Positions 24,869 to 34,301 of a stretch of DNA of 64,000 bases are shown piece by piece. Source of the stretch: an uncultured Oscillospiraceae bacterium (lineage in GTDB: Bacteria > Bacillota > Clostridia > Oscillospirales > Oscillospiraceae); NCBI GenBank assembly GCA_947627715.1, contig CANQXK010000003.1:1-64000 (forward strand), written 5' to 3'. Each line of letters starts with the position of its first letter. The stretch's first letter is position 1. Made by a program: the position numbers and the translations under genes. The notes under the pieces are model-generated. The model saw nothing but the letters and a program-made list of their open reading frames with translations. It did not search any database and was not told where the DNA came from.

Positions 24869-26335
24869 TCAGGACTTCTGAGGGGGCCTTTCCGGGGCCG
24901 GACGGTTCTTCGCAAGCTTCAGACTGAAGGTAAACGTGGTCAATCCGTCCCGGCTGGTGACGAAAATGTCCCCGCCGTGGCTGTCCAGGATGGTCTTGAC
25001 GATGTAGAGGCCCAGGCCCACGCCGTCCCGGTCCTGGCTTCTGGACCGGTCGGTCTTATGGAACCGCTCGAAGATAAGGGGCAGCTCCTCCCGCGGGATG
25101 GTCTCGCCTCGGTTTGCCACGGAGACGTAGGCTTTCCCCTCCTCCCGCCAGAGCTTGAGGACCAGGGAGGTGCCGGGTTCGGCGAATTTCGCGGCGTTGT
25201 CCAGGAGGTTGTGGACCACCTGGGTGATGGCGTCGGAGTCCCCCGCCGTGTAGATGGGTTCCTCCGGCAGGACGGTCTCCACGTCCAGGTTCCGGGAGGT
25301 GATCTTCGCCTCCATGCTCAGAAGGGACTGACAGACCACCTCCAGCAGGTCGAAGGAGCGGCTTTGGAGTTCCAGGGGCGTCTTGGACTGGAGCTGGGAC
25401 ATATCCAGCATCCCGCGCACAAGGCGGGAAAGGCGCTTCGTCTCGGAGGAGATGACGGCCAGGTACTCCCGCTCCTTCTCCGGCGGGATGGTGCCGTCCA
25501 GGATCCCGTCGGCAAAGCCGGAGATGGTGGTCATGGGCGTTTTCAGCTCGTGGGACACGTTGGCGATGAGGTCGCGGCGGCTGCGCTCGGACCGCTCCAG
25601 GGAGTCGGCCATGACGTTGAAGGACTCGGCAAGCTCCCCCACCTCGTCCTGGCGGCCCTCCGTGTGGACCCTGGGGGTGAAGTCCCCCTGGCTGTAGCTC
25701 CTGGCGGCGTCAGACATCTCCTTGATGGGCCGGGACATCTTCCTCACCACGACGTAGGCGGTGATGAAGGAGAGAATGACCACAACGGCGGCGGCCACAA
25801 GGAAGATCTCCGCAAAGCTCTTCCACACGCCGCCCATGCGCCCCGCGTCGTCGGAGACAAAGATATACGCCTGCGTGGGGCTTGCCGGGATGGCGAGGCC
25901 CACCACAAAGCGCGGCTGGCCGTACACCCCGTCCAGGTCCGTGACCCCCTGAAATTTGTCCTGCCGGTTTACGGCGGAGATGACAGACGGCGGCACGGAC
26001 AGGGAGGCGTGGCCGCAGCTGAGTTCCCTGTCGGAGCAGTTGAGGATCGCCCCCTCGCCGTCGGTGATGATCATGTGATACCCGGCCATCTGGGACACCA
26101 GCGAGAGCATGGCGCGGGTGTTGATGCCGGTGTAGCCGCCGCCCACCTGCTGGGAGTAGGAGCGCAGCATGACGCCGGCGGTTTTCCCCGCCTCCTCCAT
26201 GCTCTCCGCGCGCTCGCGGATGATAAAGCTGTAGCTCATGGCGCCGAAGGCCGCCCCAAGAATAGCGAAGCTCAGGCAGAAGAGCAGCACCACGGCCATG
26301 AAGTTTTTCGCATATACGCTGCGCAGAAGACGCAT
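24869..26335 (-). CDS. Sensor histidine kinase with HAMP domain
   Basis: A 488-residue membrane kinase. Helix one spans about 12-34, an extracellular sensor region 35-172, helix two about 174-197, then HAMP, the phospho-acceptor His262 in IANVSHELKTPM, and the ATPase domain with N, G1 (RDGVGLGLYIV) and G2 boxes. It phosphorylates the response regulator encoded 25 bp upstream. The extracellular part is small and shows no named domain, so the signal is not known. No ribosome binding site of full strength was seen, but GCGGGAAAAATG is compatible. Confidence 0.93.
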   Translation of the reverse strand: MRLLRSVYAKNFMAVVLLFCLSFAILGAAFGAMSYSFIIRERAESMEEAGKTAGVMLRSYSQQVGGGYTGINTRAMLSLVSQMAGYHMIITDGEGAILNCSDRELSCGHASLSVPPSVISAVNRQDKFQGVTDLDGVYGQPRFVVGLAIPASPTQAYIFVSDDAGRMGGVWKSFAEIFLVAAAVVVILSFITAYVVVRKMSRPIKEMSDAARSYSQGDFTPRVHTEGRQDEVGELAESFNVMADSLERSERSRRDLIANVSHELKTPMTTISGFADGILDGTIPPEKEREYLAVISSETKRLSRLVRGMLDMSQLQSKTPLELQSRSFDLLEVVCQSLLSMEAKITSRNLDVETVLPEEPIYTAGDSDAITQVVHNLLDNAAKFAEPGTSLVLKLWREEGKAYVSVANRGETIPREELPLIFERFHKTDRSRSQDRDGVGLGLYIVKTILDSHGGDIFVTSRDGLTTFTFSLKLAKNRPAPERPPQKS

Positions 26336-26360
26336 TTTTCCCGCCTCGCAAGGATAGTTT

Positions 26361-27059
26361 TTACTCGTTGTCGCCCTTCAGCTCAAATTTGTAGCCCACG
26401 CCCCACACGGTCTTGAGGCACCACTCATCGGAGACGTTCTCCAGCTTCTCACGGAGCCTTTTGATGTGTACGTCCACGGTGCGGGAGTCCCCGAAGTAGT
26501 CAAAGCCCCAGACCTCGTCCAGAAGCTGATTTCTGGTGTAGACCCGGTTGGGGGACAGGGCGAGATGGTAGAGAAGCTCCATCTCCTTGGGCGGGATGTC
26601 CACCCGCTTCCCGTCCACGGTGAGGACGAAGGACTCCATGTCGATCACCAGCTTGTCAAAGACGAGACGGCGCTTGCTCTGGACCGTGTCGCCGCCGCCG
26701 TAGCGGCGCAGGACGGCGCGGATGCGGGCAACCACCTCCTTCATGTCGAAGGGCTTGGTGATGTAGTCGTCGGCCCCCATCTCAAGGCCGTTGACCTTGT
26801 CAAAGGTCTCGCCCTTGGCTGTCAGCATGATGACGGGCGTGTCCGCCTGGGAGCGGATCTTGCGCAGGACGCCCCAGCCGTCAAGGCCGGGGAGCATGAT
26901 GTCCAGAAGCACAAGCTCCGGGCGGACCCGCTCAAATTCATGGACGCCCTGTTCGCCGTCGTGGGCGATGGACGTCTCAAAACCCTCCCGTTCAAGGTAG
27001 AGACGGAGCAATTCCGCGATGTTGTGGTCGTCCTCCACCACGAGGATCTTTTCCGCCAT
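26361..27059 (-). CDS. OmpR/PhoB-family response regulator
   Basis: A 232-residue regulator: receiver domain 1-120 with acidic pocket VVEDD, phospho-acceptor Asp53 (LLDIMLPG), Thr and Lys residues (MLTAKG), then a winged-helix DNA-binding domain from about 130 (VDIPPKEMELLYHL; RTVDVHIKRLREKLE). It is the first gene of a two-gene operon with the kinase. A GGGGGG site lies 8 bp before the ATG. The target genes cannot be told from this window. Confidence 0.95.
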   Translation of the reverse strand: MAEKILVVEDDHNIAELLRLYLEREGFETSIAHDGEQGVHEFERVRPELVLLDIMLPGLDGWGVLRKIRSQADTPVIMLTAKGETFDKVNGLEMGADDYITKPFDMKEVVARIRAVLRRYGGGDTVQSKRRLVFDKLVIDMESFVLTVDGKRVDIPPKEMELLYHLALSPNRVYTRNQLLDEVWGFDYFGDSRTVDVHIKRLREKLENVSDEWCLKTVWGVGYKFELKGDNE

Positions 27060-27113
27060 GTCAAAATTCCCCCCTGTATATGAAATCAGATTTTATCCCG
27101 CTGTTTTCATACT

Positions 27114-27138
27114 ATTATAAAATCGTCCGCTTTTCAAG
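27114..27138 (-). promoter_or_regulatory. Promoter of the two-component operon
   Basis: A perfect TATAAT on the minus strand (27114-27119) lies 55 bp upstream of the response regulator. A -35 match is weak (TTACTC at 18 bp), which could mean an activated promoter. Confidence 0.45.
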
Positions 27139-27198
27139 AGTAAATTTTCTGTTACGGAAAAAAGAAAAAACTTTAAATTATTGAGCCGCGGCATACCT

Positions 27199-29538
27199 TC
27201 AAAGGCCCAGAGCGGCCAATCGGAAGTACCGGGGGGCGAGGCCTACCTCCACAGGCTGGGGCGACCCATCAAAGCCCACCCGCACCACGGGCGCCGTCAC
27301 CCGGCGGGCGACGGCCTGGGCGCGGCCCCGGTAAAGCTCGTATGTGCCCGTCTCAAAGCGGCTCTCGGTTTTGGGCCGGGCGCTTCCGAAGGCCAGAAGC
27401 TCGCCGCCCTCCAGGGAGAAGGTCACCTTCCTGTCCCGGTTGCACTCGATCTCCCCGTTTTCCCCCACAAGGTCGATGTTGAAATACACAAGGCCGTCCC
27501 CCGCGCCGGTGGTCTCCCGGCTCACCCGGAGGCGCAGCTTGCCCGTGGCGGAGCGGAGGGCGTGGGAGGAAAGCTCCGTGCCGTCGCCGTCCAGGGCCAC
27601 GGCCTTCAGCTCCCCCGGCTCGTAGGGCAGGGTGAAGTCGGCCCGGAAGCCGTGGGTTTCCGCCCGGCCTATGAGACGCCCGTTGAGATAGAGCGCCGCC
27701 TGCGGGGCGCGGGTGTACACCTCCACACGGGTCTCGTTCCCGGTACAGCCCCGCCAAGACCAGTGGGGGACGGCGTCGGTGCCGCGCCACGCCCCCCGGT
27801 ACTGGGGCTTGCCGGGGTGCGTGGGAGGGGCGACGGCGATGTACGGCTCCGTCCTGGCGCCCCACACCACGGCGGCAAGGCCGGCCTCGGCGTTGTCGTT
27901 CCCCAGGATGTCAAAGGCCCCGGTGTCGGCCAACAGCCAGGGGTACGGCTTGCCGAACACGTTGGCGTCCGGCTCGCAGCTCCACGCGCCGATGCCCGTC
28001 TCGCCCAGGTAGTCCCAGGCCGTCCACATGAAATCGCCTGTGAGATAGGGGTATTTCTCCACCGCCGCCCAGTTTTCCGCCAGCATGAAGGGGAAGGTCT
28101 CGCTGCCCACCACGGCCCTGTCCGGGTGAAGGGACGGCTCAAGGGGGTAGCGGTCGGAGGCGTAGTTGTAGCCGGCGATGTCCAGAAGGTCAAGGTACGG
28201 CGACGAGGCCCTGTCCGCGTCCGGCGTGGCGGAGGCCCGGCACATACCCACAAACTGCTCCTGCATACGGCGGTTGAAGGACTCGCTGTCCGCGCCGTCC
28301 CCGGCCTCCGGCCCCTGCCCGGACGGCTCATGGGGGTTGGCGGCGGAGGCAAGGATCACCAGGTTCGCCCCGCTGGTGACGGGGCGGGAGGGGTCAAGGC
28401 CGTGGAGCTTGTCCACCAGCCTTTTGGCGAGAGCAAGCCCCCGCTCCGACGCCGGCTCCGAGACCTCGTTGCCGATGGAGTACATGACCACGCAGGGGTG
28501 GTTGAAGTCCTTGTCCACCATCGCCTCAAGGTCCCGCTCCCAGTTGTCCATGAAGCGGGCGGAGTAGTCCCCCGCCGTTTTCGCGTAGTACCACATATCC
28601 CAGCCCTCGTCCATCACGTACATCCCCAGGGCGTCGCAGGCCTCAAGCATCGCCTCGGAGGCGGGGTCGTGGGCGGAGCGGATGGCGTTGAAGCCGAAGG
28701 ATTTGAGGATCGCCACCCGCCGCCACTCCGCCGTGGGAAAGCTACGCGCCCCCAGGATCCCGTTATCGTGGTGTACGCATCCGCCCCGAAGGAGGGTCTC
28801 CCGGCCGTTTACAAAAAAGCCCCTGGCGCTCCACGAGAGGGTGCGGATGCCAAAACGCGCCGTCTCGCTGTCCCCGCCGGGGAGGACGGCCCGGACGGAG
28901 TGGAGATTCGGCTCCTCCGCGCTCCACAGGGAGGCCCCCGGCAGCGCAAGGGTCACCTTGCGGCCGGTCCCGGTGAAGACCCCGCCCTCTTTGGTGAATA
29001 CGGTCACCTCCGGCTCGCCGTCATCGCAGTCCACCGTGACCTCCACCGTGGGCGGGTCGGCGGAGAGGGTCCTCACCCTCACGCCCCGCGGCCGGATATG
29101 CGCCCGCTCTCCCACCCAGACGGAGACGGGGCGGTGAAGTCCCGCGCCGGAGTACCAGCGGGAGTTGGGGACGTGGGAGTTGTCCGTCACCACCCGCAGG
29201 GTATTCTCCTCCCCCGGCCTCAGCCCGTCGCCGGGGACCAGGAACTGCCCGTACCCATAGGCGCAGCCGCCGGCGCGCACGCCGTTCAGCCAGACCTCCG
29301 CCATGGGGTAAGCGCCCTCAAACTCAAAGTACACGCTCTTGTCCCGAAACGCCTCCGGGACGGTAAAGACCTTCTCATACTCGTATACGCCGCCCTCATA
29401 AAAGGCGCAGCCGGACCCGGACGGACTGTCCGCGCGCCGGGCTTCCGTCTGCATGGCGTCGTGGGGCAGGACCACCGGGACGGCCTCGCCGCCCCTCTTT
29501 TTAAAGGTCCACCCCTCGTTAAAGCCGGATCTCTCCAT
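27199..29538 (-). CDS. Glycoside hydrolase family 2 (beta-galactosidase type)
   Basis: A 779-residue GH2 enzyme: sugar-binding jelly roll (1-165), immunoglobulin-like domain (165-265), TIM barrel (265-560), then C-terminal beta domains. The acid/base Glu is in YSIGNEVSEP and the nucleophile is probably the Glu of VVGSETFPF; GDFMWTAWDYLGETG follows. The N-terminal FNEGWTFKKRG and the SRWYSGAGLHR loop are typical of beta-galactosidases of the DUF4982 type. No signal peptide. A GGAGG site lies 7 bp before the ATG. It follows the HD-domain gene by 24 bp, perhaps one transcript. Confidence 0.9.
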   Translation of the reverse strand: MERSGFNEGWTFKKRGGEAVPVVLPHDAMQTEARRADSPSGSGCAFYEGGVYEYEKVFTVPEAFRDKSVYFEFEGAYPMAEVWLNGVRAGGCAYGYGQFLVPGDGLRPGEENTLRVVTDNSHVPNSRWYSGAGLHRPVSVWVGERAHIRPRGVRVRTLSADPPTVEVTVDCDDGEPEVTVFTKEGGVFTGTGRKVTLALPGASLWSAEEPNLHSVRAVLPGGDSETARFGIRTLSWSARGFFVNGRETLLRGGCVHHDNGILGARSFPTAEWRRVAILKSFGFNAIRSAHDPASEAMLEACDALGMYVMDEGWDMWYYAKTAGDYSARFMDNWERDLEAMVDKDFNHPCVVMYSIGNEVSEPASERGLALAKRLVDKLHGLDPSRPVTSGANLVILASAANPHEPSGQGPEAGDGADSESFNRRMQEQFVGMCRASATPDADRASSPYLDLLDIAGYNYASDRYPLEPSLHPDRAVVGSETFPFMLAENWAAVEKYPYLTGDFMWTAWDYLGETGIGAWSCEPDANVFGKPYPWLLADTGAFDILGNDNAEAGLAAVVWGARTEPYIAVAPPTHPGKPQYRGAWRGTDAVPHWSWRGCTGNETRVEVYTRAPQAALYLNGRLIGRAETHGFRADFTLPYEPGELKAVALDGDGTELSSHALRSATGKLRLRVSRETTGAGDGLVYFNIDLVGENGEIECNRDRKVTFSLEGGELLAFGSARPKTESRFETGTYELYRGRAQAVARRVTAPVVRVGFDGSPQPVEVGLAPRYFRLAALGL

Positions 29539-29562
29539 AGGCCGCCTCCTGATCTCCGTATT

Positions 29563-30747
29563 TTATAGGCATATCCACGCCACCTCCCGCGCCTCGCCGG
29601 GGGCGGGGGGAGAGAGCGCCGCGACAGACAGAGCGACGGAAGCCTCCGGCGCGGGTGCGGTCTGAAAACCGTCCCGCCGGGCCGCCGCGTCCGGGCCGGA
29701 CTCCAGATAGACCAGCCTGACCCACGCCCCGGAGGCGTGAAAAAGCTCCAGGGGCTGGCGGCGGTCCTCCTCCGTAAGGCAGGGGGCGCTCCAGATAAAG
29801 GATTCCCGGCGCTGAAGATACGCCCGCGCCCGGTGAGCCGCCTCCTGCGCGGCCCCCTGGCCGCCCTCCGGGGAGAGCGCCGGCAGGCCGGGAAGGTTTT
29901 CCCGCCTCCAGAGGTCCCGCGCCGCGCCGGAAGGGCCGGAGAGCAGGATCACCGGCCCCCAGCGGCCGTCCTTCAGCGCGGCGTCCGGCGGCACGTCCCG
30001 GCCGGAGAGATAGGCAAAGCGCGTATGCCCGTCCGGGAAGGGGTAGGGGCCGTTCAGACAGCCCTTCTCCCTGGCAATCCCCGCGCACAGCTCCACACAC
30101 GCGAGCATCTCCGGCAGGTCGCCGCAGATACGCCCCCGCGCGTCCGCCGCGGAGAGGGCGCACAGGCGTTCCAGCGTGAAGTCCGGCGCAAGAAGCCCCA
30201 TCTGGGAGACGGTGAGGATCCGCCTTTCGGCGTTCCGGCGGTCGATGCCCCTGGCGGGCATGGCGTGGCGGCGCACCAGGGCGCAGACCGCCTCCCGGAA
30301 GCCCTGCTTTTCCGGCGTGCCGTAAAGGCCCAGGCGCGTCCACAGAAGCTCCCTGGCCATCCCGGCCCCGATGGCGGAGTGGTTGGGGCTTGTCCAGCGC
30401 CCGTTCTCCCAGCGGGTGGCGCGCACCTTCCCCACGTCGTGGAGCAGGGCGGCGGAGAACAAGAGCGCCCGAACGCGCTCCGGCTGGGAGCGGTAATGAT
30501 CCGACGCGCACAGCTCCCCGCACACGTTCTTCGTGTGGGTCCACACGTCCCCCTCCCCGTGGTAGACGGGATTCTGCCCGGTCCCGGCCATGGCGGGGAC
30601 GTATACGCCCAGAGGGGAACGCTCGATGTCCGCCCAGGCGGCGGCGTAGTCCGGCGGCCCCGGCGTGAGGGCGGCGATCAGCGCAAGGCCGTCCACCGCC
30701 GGTCCCTCCCCCGGCGTTTCGGCACAGGTTCTCGGTAAGTAGTCCAT
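29563..30747 (-). CDS. HD-domain protein with a degenerate P-loop-like second half
   Basis: A 394-residue protein. The first half carries HD-phosphohydrolase residues: DVWTHTKNV (His71), LLHDVGKV (His103, Asp104) and SPNHSAIG (His123). The second half starts with VILLSGPSGAARD (about 267-278), placed like a Walker A loop of a polynucleotide-kinase-like domain but with the GK(S/T) replaced by AR. In relatives an HD domain is joined to an intact kinase and placed near RNA repair genes; here the kinase looks inactive. GGGAG lies before the ATG. Nucleotide or RNA metabolism is a guess. Confidence 0.65.
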   Translation of the reverse strand: MDYLPRTCAETPGEGPAVDGLALIAALTPGPPDYAAAWADIERSPLGVYVPAMAGTGQNPVYHGEGDVWTHTKNVCGELCASDHYRSQPERVRALLFSAALLHDVGKVRATRWENGRWTSPNHSAIGAGMARELLWTRLGLYGTPEKQGFREAVCALVRRHAMPARGIDRRNAERRILTVSQMGLLAPDFTLERLCALSAADARGRICGDLPEMLACVELCAGIAREKGCLNGPYPFPDGHTRFAYLSGRDVPPDAALKDGRWGPVILLSGPSGAARDLWRRENLPGLPALSPEGGQGAAQEAAHRARAYLQRRESFIWSAPCLTEEDRRQPLELFHASGAWVRLVYLESGPDAAARRDGFQTAPAPEASVALSVAALSPPAPGEAREVAWICL

Positions 30748-30972
30748 GCTTCGCTCCCTTTAAGCCGCCTGACGCCGGCATCCTGCCTTCGTCCCACGGC
30801 GTAGATCCGCATTGTTGTCCTGATGTTTTCACGTATGCGAACAGTATATCATATGGCCGGGCTTTTGAAAAGTCCGAACCTTTCCGAAAAACGAAGGACT
30901 CAGGCGTCTCGGCGGGAGACGGTCCGCCACTCGGCGGCGCAAACTGCCCGCTATAATTGGATTGCCTGTTAT

Positions 30973-31001
30973 TTGACGGAAGAGGAAATTTGTGCTAAAA
31001 T
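30973..31001 (+). promoter_or_regulatory. Promoter of the DUF308 gene
   Basis: TTGACG (30973-30978), a 17-bp spacer and TAAAAT (30996-31001) lie 31 bp upstream of the start codon. The rest of the 284-bp gap back to 30748 shows no other feature. Confidence 0.75.
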
Positions 31002-31031
31002 AAAAAATAAAATAAAAAGGAGGCCGTTTTC

Positions 31032-31574
31032 ATGACTGTACTGATGATCCTTTTAAGCATCCTCATGATCGTCTGCGGGGTGGACTGCATGGTGACCCCG
31101 ATCGAGACCTTTTCCTCCCTGGGCTGGATCGCGGGCTTCGCCATTGTGGTGGCCGGGGTCTCGGCCATCTTCCGCTACGCCGCAGGCAAGGTGAACCGCA
31201 GCGTCTGGGAACTGGTGGGAGGCGTCGCCGGCGTTGTGTTCGGCGGCTTCATCATCGTCAACGGGGTTGCCCAGTTCGCCACCAACATGGTCATCGCCTA
31301 TGCCGCCGCCCTGTGGCTCCTTATTTACGGCGTCACCGGCATCGTCGAGGCGCTGTCGCTGCGGAAGCTGAACCAGGAGCTTCCCAACGACCTTCGCACC
31401 GCCGGGTGGCTGGTGGTCATGATCCTTGGCGTGGTCACCGCGGCCATGGGCGTGATATGCATATTCCAGCCCATGATCACCGCCCTCTCCGTGGGGCTTC
31501 TCATTGGCGCGTCCATCCTCGTCTCCGGCATCAAGACCCTGATTTTGTCCATCCAGATCATCAGGGCCAGGTGA
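31032..31574 (+). CDS. HdeD-like DUF308 membrane protein
   Basis: A 180-residue protein made of about six membrane helices arranged as repeated pairs, as in HdeD/DUF308 proteins (linked to acid resistance in E. coli, function otherwise unclear). AAGGAGG lies 7 bp before the ATG and a near-consensus promoter precedes it. The cardiolipin synthase gene begins 67 bp after its stop, so both may be one transcript concerned with the membrane. Confidence 0.85.
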   Translation: MTVLMILLSILMIVCGVDCMVTPIETFSSLGWIAGFAIVVAGVSAIFRYAAGKVNRSVWELVGGVAGVVFGGFIIVNGVAQFATNMVIAYAAALWLLIYGVTGIVEALSLRKLNQELPNDLRTAGWLVVMILGVVTAAMGVICIFQPMITALSVGLLIGASILVSGIKTLILSIQIIRAR

Positions 31575-31641
31575 GCCGAGAGGCGCTTGCGTTCCCGGCG
31601 CTTCCGGGATAAAGACCGCCGGAGAGGGGAGTGGGAGAAAG

Positions 31642-33150
31642 ATGAAAAGGGTACTGCGCCGGGTGGTGACCGTGATCCCTGCGGTTGCCCTTCAGATCCT
31701 GCTGTATCTGCTGCTGTTTACGTGGCTCAAGCCCTGGGCCACGGCGATCCACATCGTGCTGGCCGTGCTGGCGCTGGTCCTTGTGCTCTACCTTATGACG
31801 AAGAGGGACGAGAGCACCTACCGCATTTTGTGGCTGGTCCTGGTCCTCGCCTTCCCGCTGCCGGGGGCGCTTTTGTTCCTCCTTCTGGGGGACAGGCGGT
31901 CCATGGCCCCCATCCGCAAAAAAATCGCCAGGACCCCGCCGCTCCCGCCGGAGGAGGACGCCTCCGGCCCGCTCTTTGAGGAGCTGGAGCGGGAGGACCG
32001 GCGCCTTGCGCAGACCCTCCGGCGCGTCCAGCGGCAGACCGGCCTTCCCCTGCGCCAGGGCAGGGAGACGGAGTACTACCCCCTGGGCGACGATATGTTC
32101 CCCAGGATGCTGGAGGAGCTTGAAAAGGCGGAGAAGTTTATTTTCGTCGAGTATCTGATCATCGAGAACGGGCTTTTCTGGGATTCCCTCACCGAGGTCA
32201 TGGCCAGAAAGGCCGCCCAGGGCGTGGACGTGCGCGTCATGTACGACGACCTGGGGAGCATCTCCACCTACACCGCCAAAAACGCCGAGGAGCTGCGGAA
32301 AAAGGGAATCCAATGCGTCGCTTTCAACCCGCTCCTCTTTGTCAGCGGGACCCTCAGCTGCCGCACCCATCGGAAAATGCTGATCATCGACGGCAAGACC
32401 GCGTTCAGCGGCGGGGTGAATCTGGCGGACGAGTATATCAACCACATCACCCGCTTCGGACACTGGAAGGACATCGGCTTCATGGTCCGGGGCGAGGCCG
32501 CCCGGAGCTTTACGCGGATGTTCGCGGAGCTTTGGAACGCCTTCACAAAGGACCCGGTTCCGGCGGAGTGTCTGTCCGCCCCGGCGGACGCCTCGGAGGT
32601 CCGGGACGGGCTTGTCCTGCCCTATTACGACTCCCCCCTGCGGCCGGAGGGGACCACGAACGAGCTTTATATCGACCTGTTGGCCCAGGCGGAGGACCAC
32701 GCATGGTTCTACACCCCCTACCTCCTCCCCGGAGAGGCGCTGGTGGACGCCCTCGTGCGCGCCGCCCGCCGGGGCGTGGACGTGCGGATCATCACGCCGG
32801 GGATCCCGGACAAGAAGATCGTCTACCGCATGACCCGCAGCTTCTACCCGGTGCTGCTGGAGGCCGGCGTGAAGATTTACGAGTACACCCCCGGCTTCCT
32901 CCACGCCAAGGCGTGTCTTGTGGACGGCAAGGTGGGCGCTGTGGGCACGGTGAATCTCGACTACCGCAGCCTCTTTTTGCAGTTCGAGAACAACACCGTG
33001 TTCTATAAGTCGTCGCTTTTGGAAAGCCTCCGGGCGGACTTCCTGGAGACCCAGTCCAAGTGCCGGGAGAGGACGCTTGCGGACCTCAACATCACCTTCT
33101 GGAAGTGGCTCGGCGACGGCTTTCTGCGCCTGGTGGCCCCCCTGTGCTGA
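31642..33150 (+). CDS. cls: Cardiolipin synthase (phospholipase D superfamily)
   Basis: A 502-residue membrane enzyme that joins two phosphatidylglycerols to cardiolipin. Two N-terminal helices (about 8-28 and 34-52, then a third hydrophobic stretch at 68-86) are followed by two HKD motifs: HRKMLIIDGK with FSGGVNLADEY, and HAKACLVDGK with VGTVNLDYRS. The WKDIGFMVRG segment between them is also typical. Start ATG 31642 follows GGGAGAAAG. Length and order match bacterial ClsA/Cls. It ends 31 bp before a terminator. Confidence 0.95.
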   Translation: MKRVLRRVVTVIPAVALQILLYLLLFTWLKPWATAIHIVLAVLALVLVLYLMTKRDESTYRILWLVLVLAFPLPGALLFLLLGDRRSMAPIRKKIARTPPLPPEEDASGPLFEELEREDRRLAQTLRRVQRQTGLPLRQGRETEYYPLGDDMFPRMLEELEKAEKFIFVEYLIIENGLFWDSLTEVMARKAAQGVDVRVMYDDLGSISTYTAKNAEELRKKGIQCVAFNPLLFVSGTLSCRTHRKMLIIDGKTAFSGGVNLADEYINHITRFGHWKDIGFMVRGEAARSFTRMFAELWNAFTKDPVPAECLSAPADASEVRDGLVLPYYDSPLRPEGTTNELYIDLLAQAEDHAWFYTPYLLPGEALVDALVRAARRGVDVRIITPGIPDKKIVYRMTRSFYPVLLEAGVKIYEYTPGFLHAKACLVDGKVGAVGTVNLDYRSLFLQFENNTVFYKSSLLESLRADFLETQSKCRERTLADLNITFWKWLGDGFLRLVAPLC

Positions 33151-33181
33151 GGCCGCGCCCTCATAAAGAATCGGCAAACTG

Positions 33182-33212
33182 AGCCGGATTTCCTGGGGAA
33201 ATCCGGCTTTTG
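33182..33212 (+). terminator. Terminator after cls
   Basis: AGCCGGATTTCC (33182-33193) pairs perfectly with GGAAATCCGGCT (33197-33208), followed by TTTTG. A second partial copy GGAATCCGGCTTTTCCCC follows at 33221. Confidence 0.85.
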
Positions 33213-33275
33213 CGACATAGGGAATCCGGCTTTTCCCCATGAGAGGGGGGCGCGGGGGCGCTTTCCCGGAAACAC

Positions 33276-33304
33276 TTGAAAAAAAGACGCGGTTCATATA
33301 TAAT
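33276..33304 (+). promoter_or_regulatory. Promoter of the methyltransferase operon
   Basis: TTGAAA (33276-33281), a 17-bp spacer and a perfect TATAAT (33299-33304) lie 59 bp before the first methyltransferase start. Confidence 0.8.
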
Positions 33305-33363
33305 TTAAAGAGGGCGTTTTGCGGCGCGGAGCCGGGCCTTATTTTTGGCTGAGGGGTAGAACA

Positions 33364-34299
33364 ATGGACCAACAGAAAGCTAAATTTATCTGCTCAAAAT
33401 GCGGCGCGGAGACGGACGCCGACGTGGACACCGAGCGGTATAAAAAAAGGCTCTGCCGAAACTGCTTCGGCAAGAAGAAGGACACCCGCGTCAATCAGCT
33501 GAACGACCTGACCGGGGCCGAGTGGGCCAGGCACAGCAAGAGCATTGAGAGCTACCCGGACACGCGGACCCAGAATCAAAAGGAGCACGGCGCCTGCTTC
33601 CCCAAGGCGCTGGCCCGCCATCAGATCGAGATCTATACGCAGGAGGGGGACGTGGTCCTCGACCCGTTCGTGGGCGTGGGCACCACGATGCAGGCCGCCC
33701 ACGAGCTGGGCCGCAAAAGCCTTGGCATAGAGCTGAACCCGCGTTTCGCCCAGATGTGCCGGGACGAGATCGCCGAAAAGGGGATCGAGGGCGAGCTTTT
33801 TGAGGACGACGCGGAGAATATGCTGGCCCACATCGCCAGGGACTCCGTCGATTTTATCCTCACCAGCCCGCCGTATGCAAACCTCCTGAAGACCATAAAC
33901 GGGAATTTCGCGTACAAGTGGCGCGAGCTTTCCGAGATCAACCCCATCAAAAATCCGGCCCCCTATTCCCTGGACGGGCGGGACATCGGGAATATGGAAT
34001 ACGGCGAGGGCATAGCCGCCATTTCCGGCGTCATGAAAAAATGCCACGCGGTCCAGAAGGCGGGGACCTACGCCGTCTGGGTCGTCAAGGATTTCAGAGA
34101 TTTAAAGCGCGGGGTCCCCTATATCGATTTTCACGGGGACATCATCCGCTGCGCCGAAGAGGCCGGGTACACGCTGTGGGATATACGCATCTACGATCAG
34201 ACCAACTTCCGCCCGCTGGTCTGTCTGGGCTATCCCTCAAGGAATTTTTATCTGAATATCGGACACTCCTATTTGCTGGTGTTCAAGAAGATGAGGTAG
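33364..34299 (+). CDS. Site-specific DNA methyltransferase 1 (amino-methyltransferase, Zn-finger N-terminus)
   Basis: A 311-residue DNA methyltransferase. Residues 10-34 hold a CxxC...CxxC zinc-ribbon-like motif (Cys10, 13, 31, 34). The SAM motif DPFVGVGTT (100-108) precedes the catalytic TSPPY (167-171); TSPPY favours N4-cytosine methylation. ATG 33364 has GAGGGGTAG upstream, and the longer in-frame start is in the leader. It is followed 2 bp later by a second methyltransferase with a different domain order, and both face a restriction gene on the opposite strand. Each probably modifies one strand of an asymmetric site; the recognition sequence is unknown. Confidence 0.88.
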   Translation: MDQQKAKFICSKCGAETDADVDTERYKKRLCRNCFGKKKDTRVNQLNDLTGAEWARHSKSIESYPDTRTQNQKEHGACFPKALARHQIEIYTQEGDVVLDPFVGVGTTMQAAHELGRKSLGIELNPRFAQMCRDEIAEKGIEGELFEDDAENMLAHIARDSVDFILTSPPYANLLKTINGNFAYKWRELSEINPIKNPAPYSLDGRDIGNMEYGEGIAAISGVMKKCHAVQKAGTYAVWVVKDFRDLKRGVPYIDFHGDIIRCAEEAGYTLWDIRIYDQTNFRPLVCLGYPSRNFYLNIGHSYLLVFKKMR

Positions 34300-34301
34300 A
34301 C

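Noticed and set aside
27181-29568. 795-codon plus-strand open frame opposite the GH2 gene
   Set aside because: The GH2 gene on the minus strand carries all domain motifs; the opposite frame has only compositional bias.
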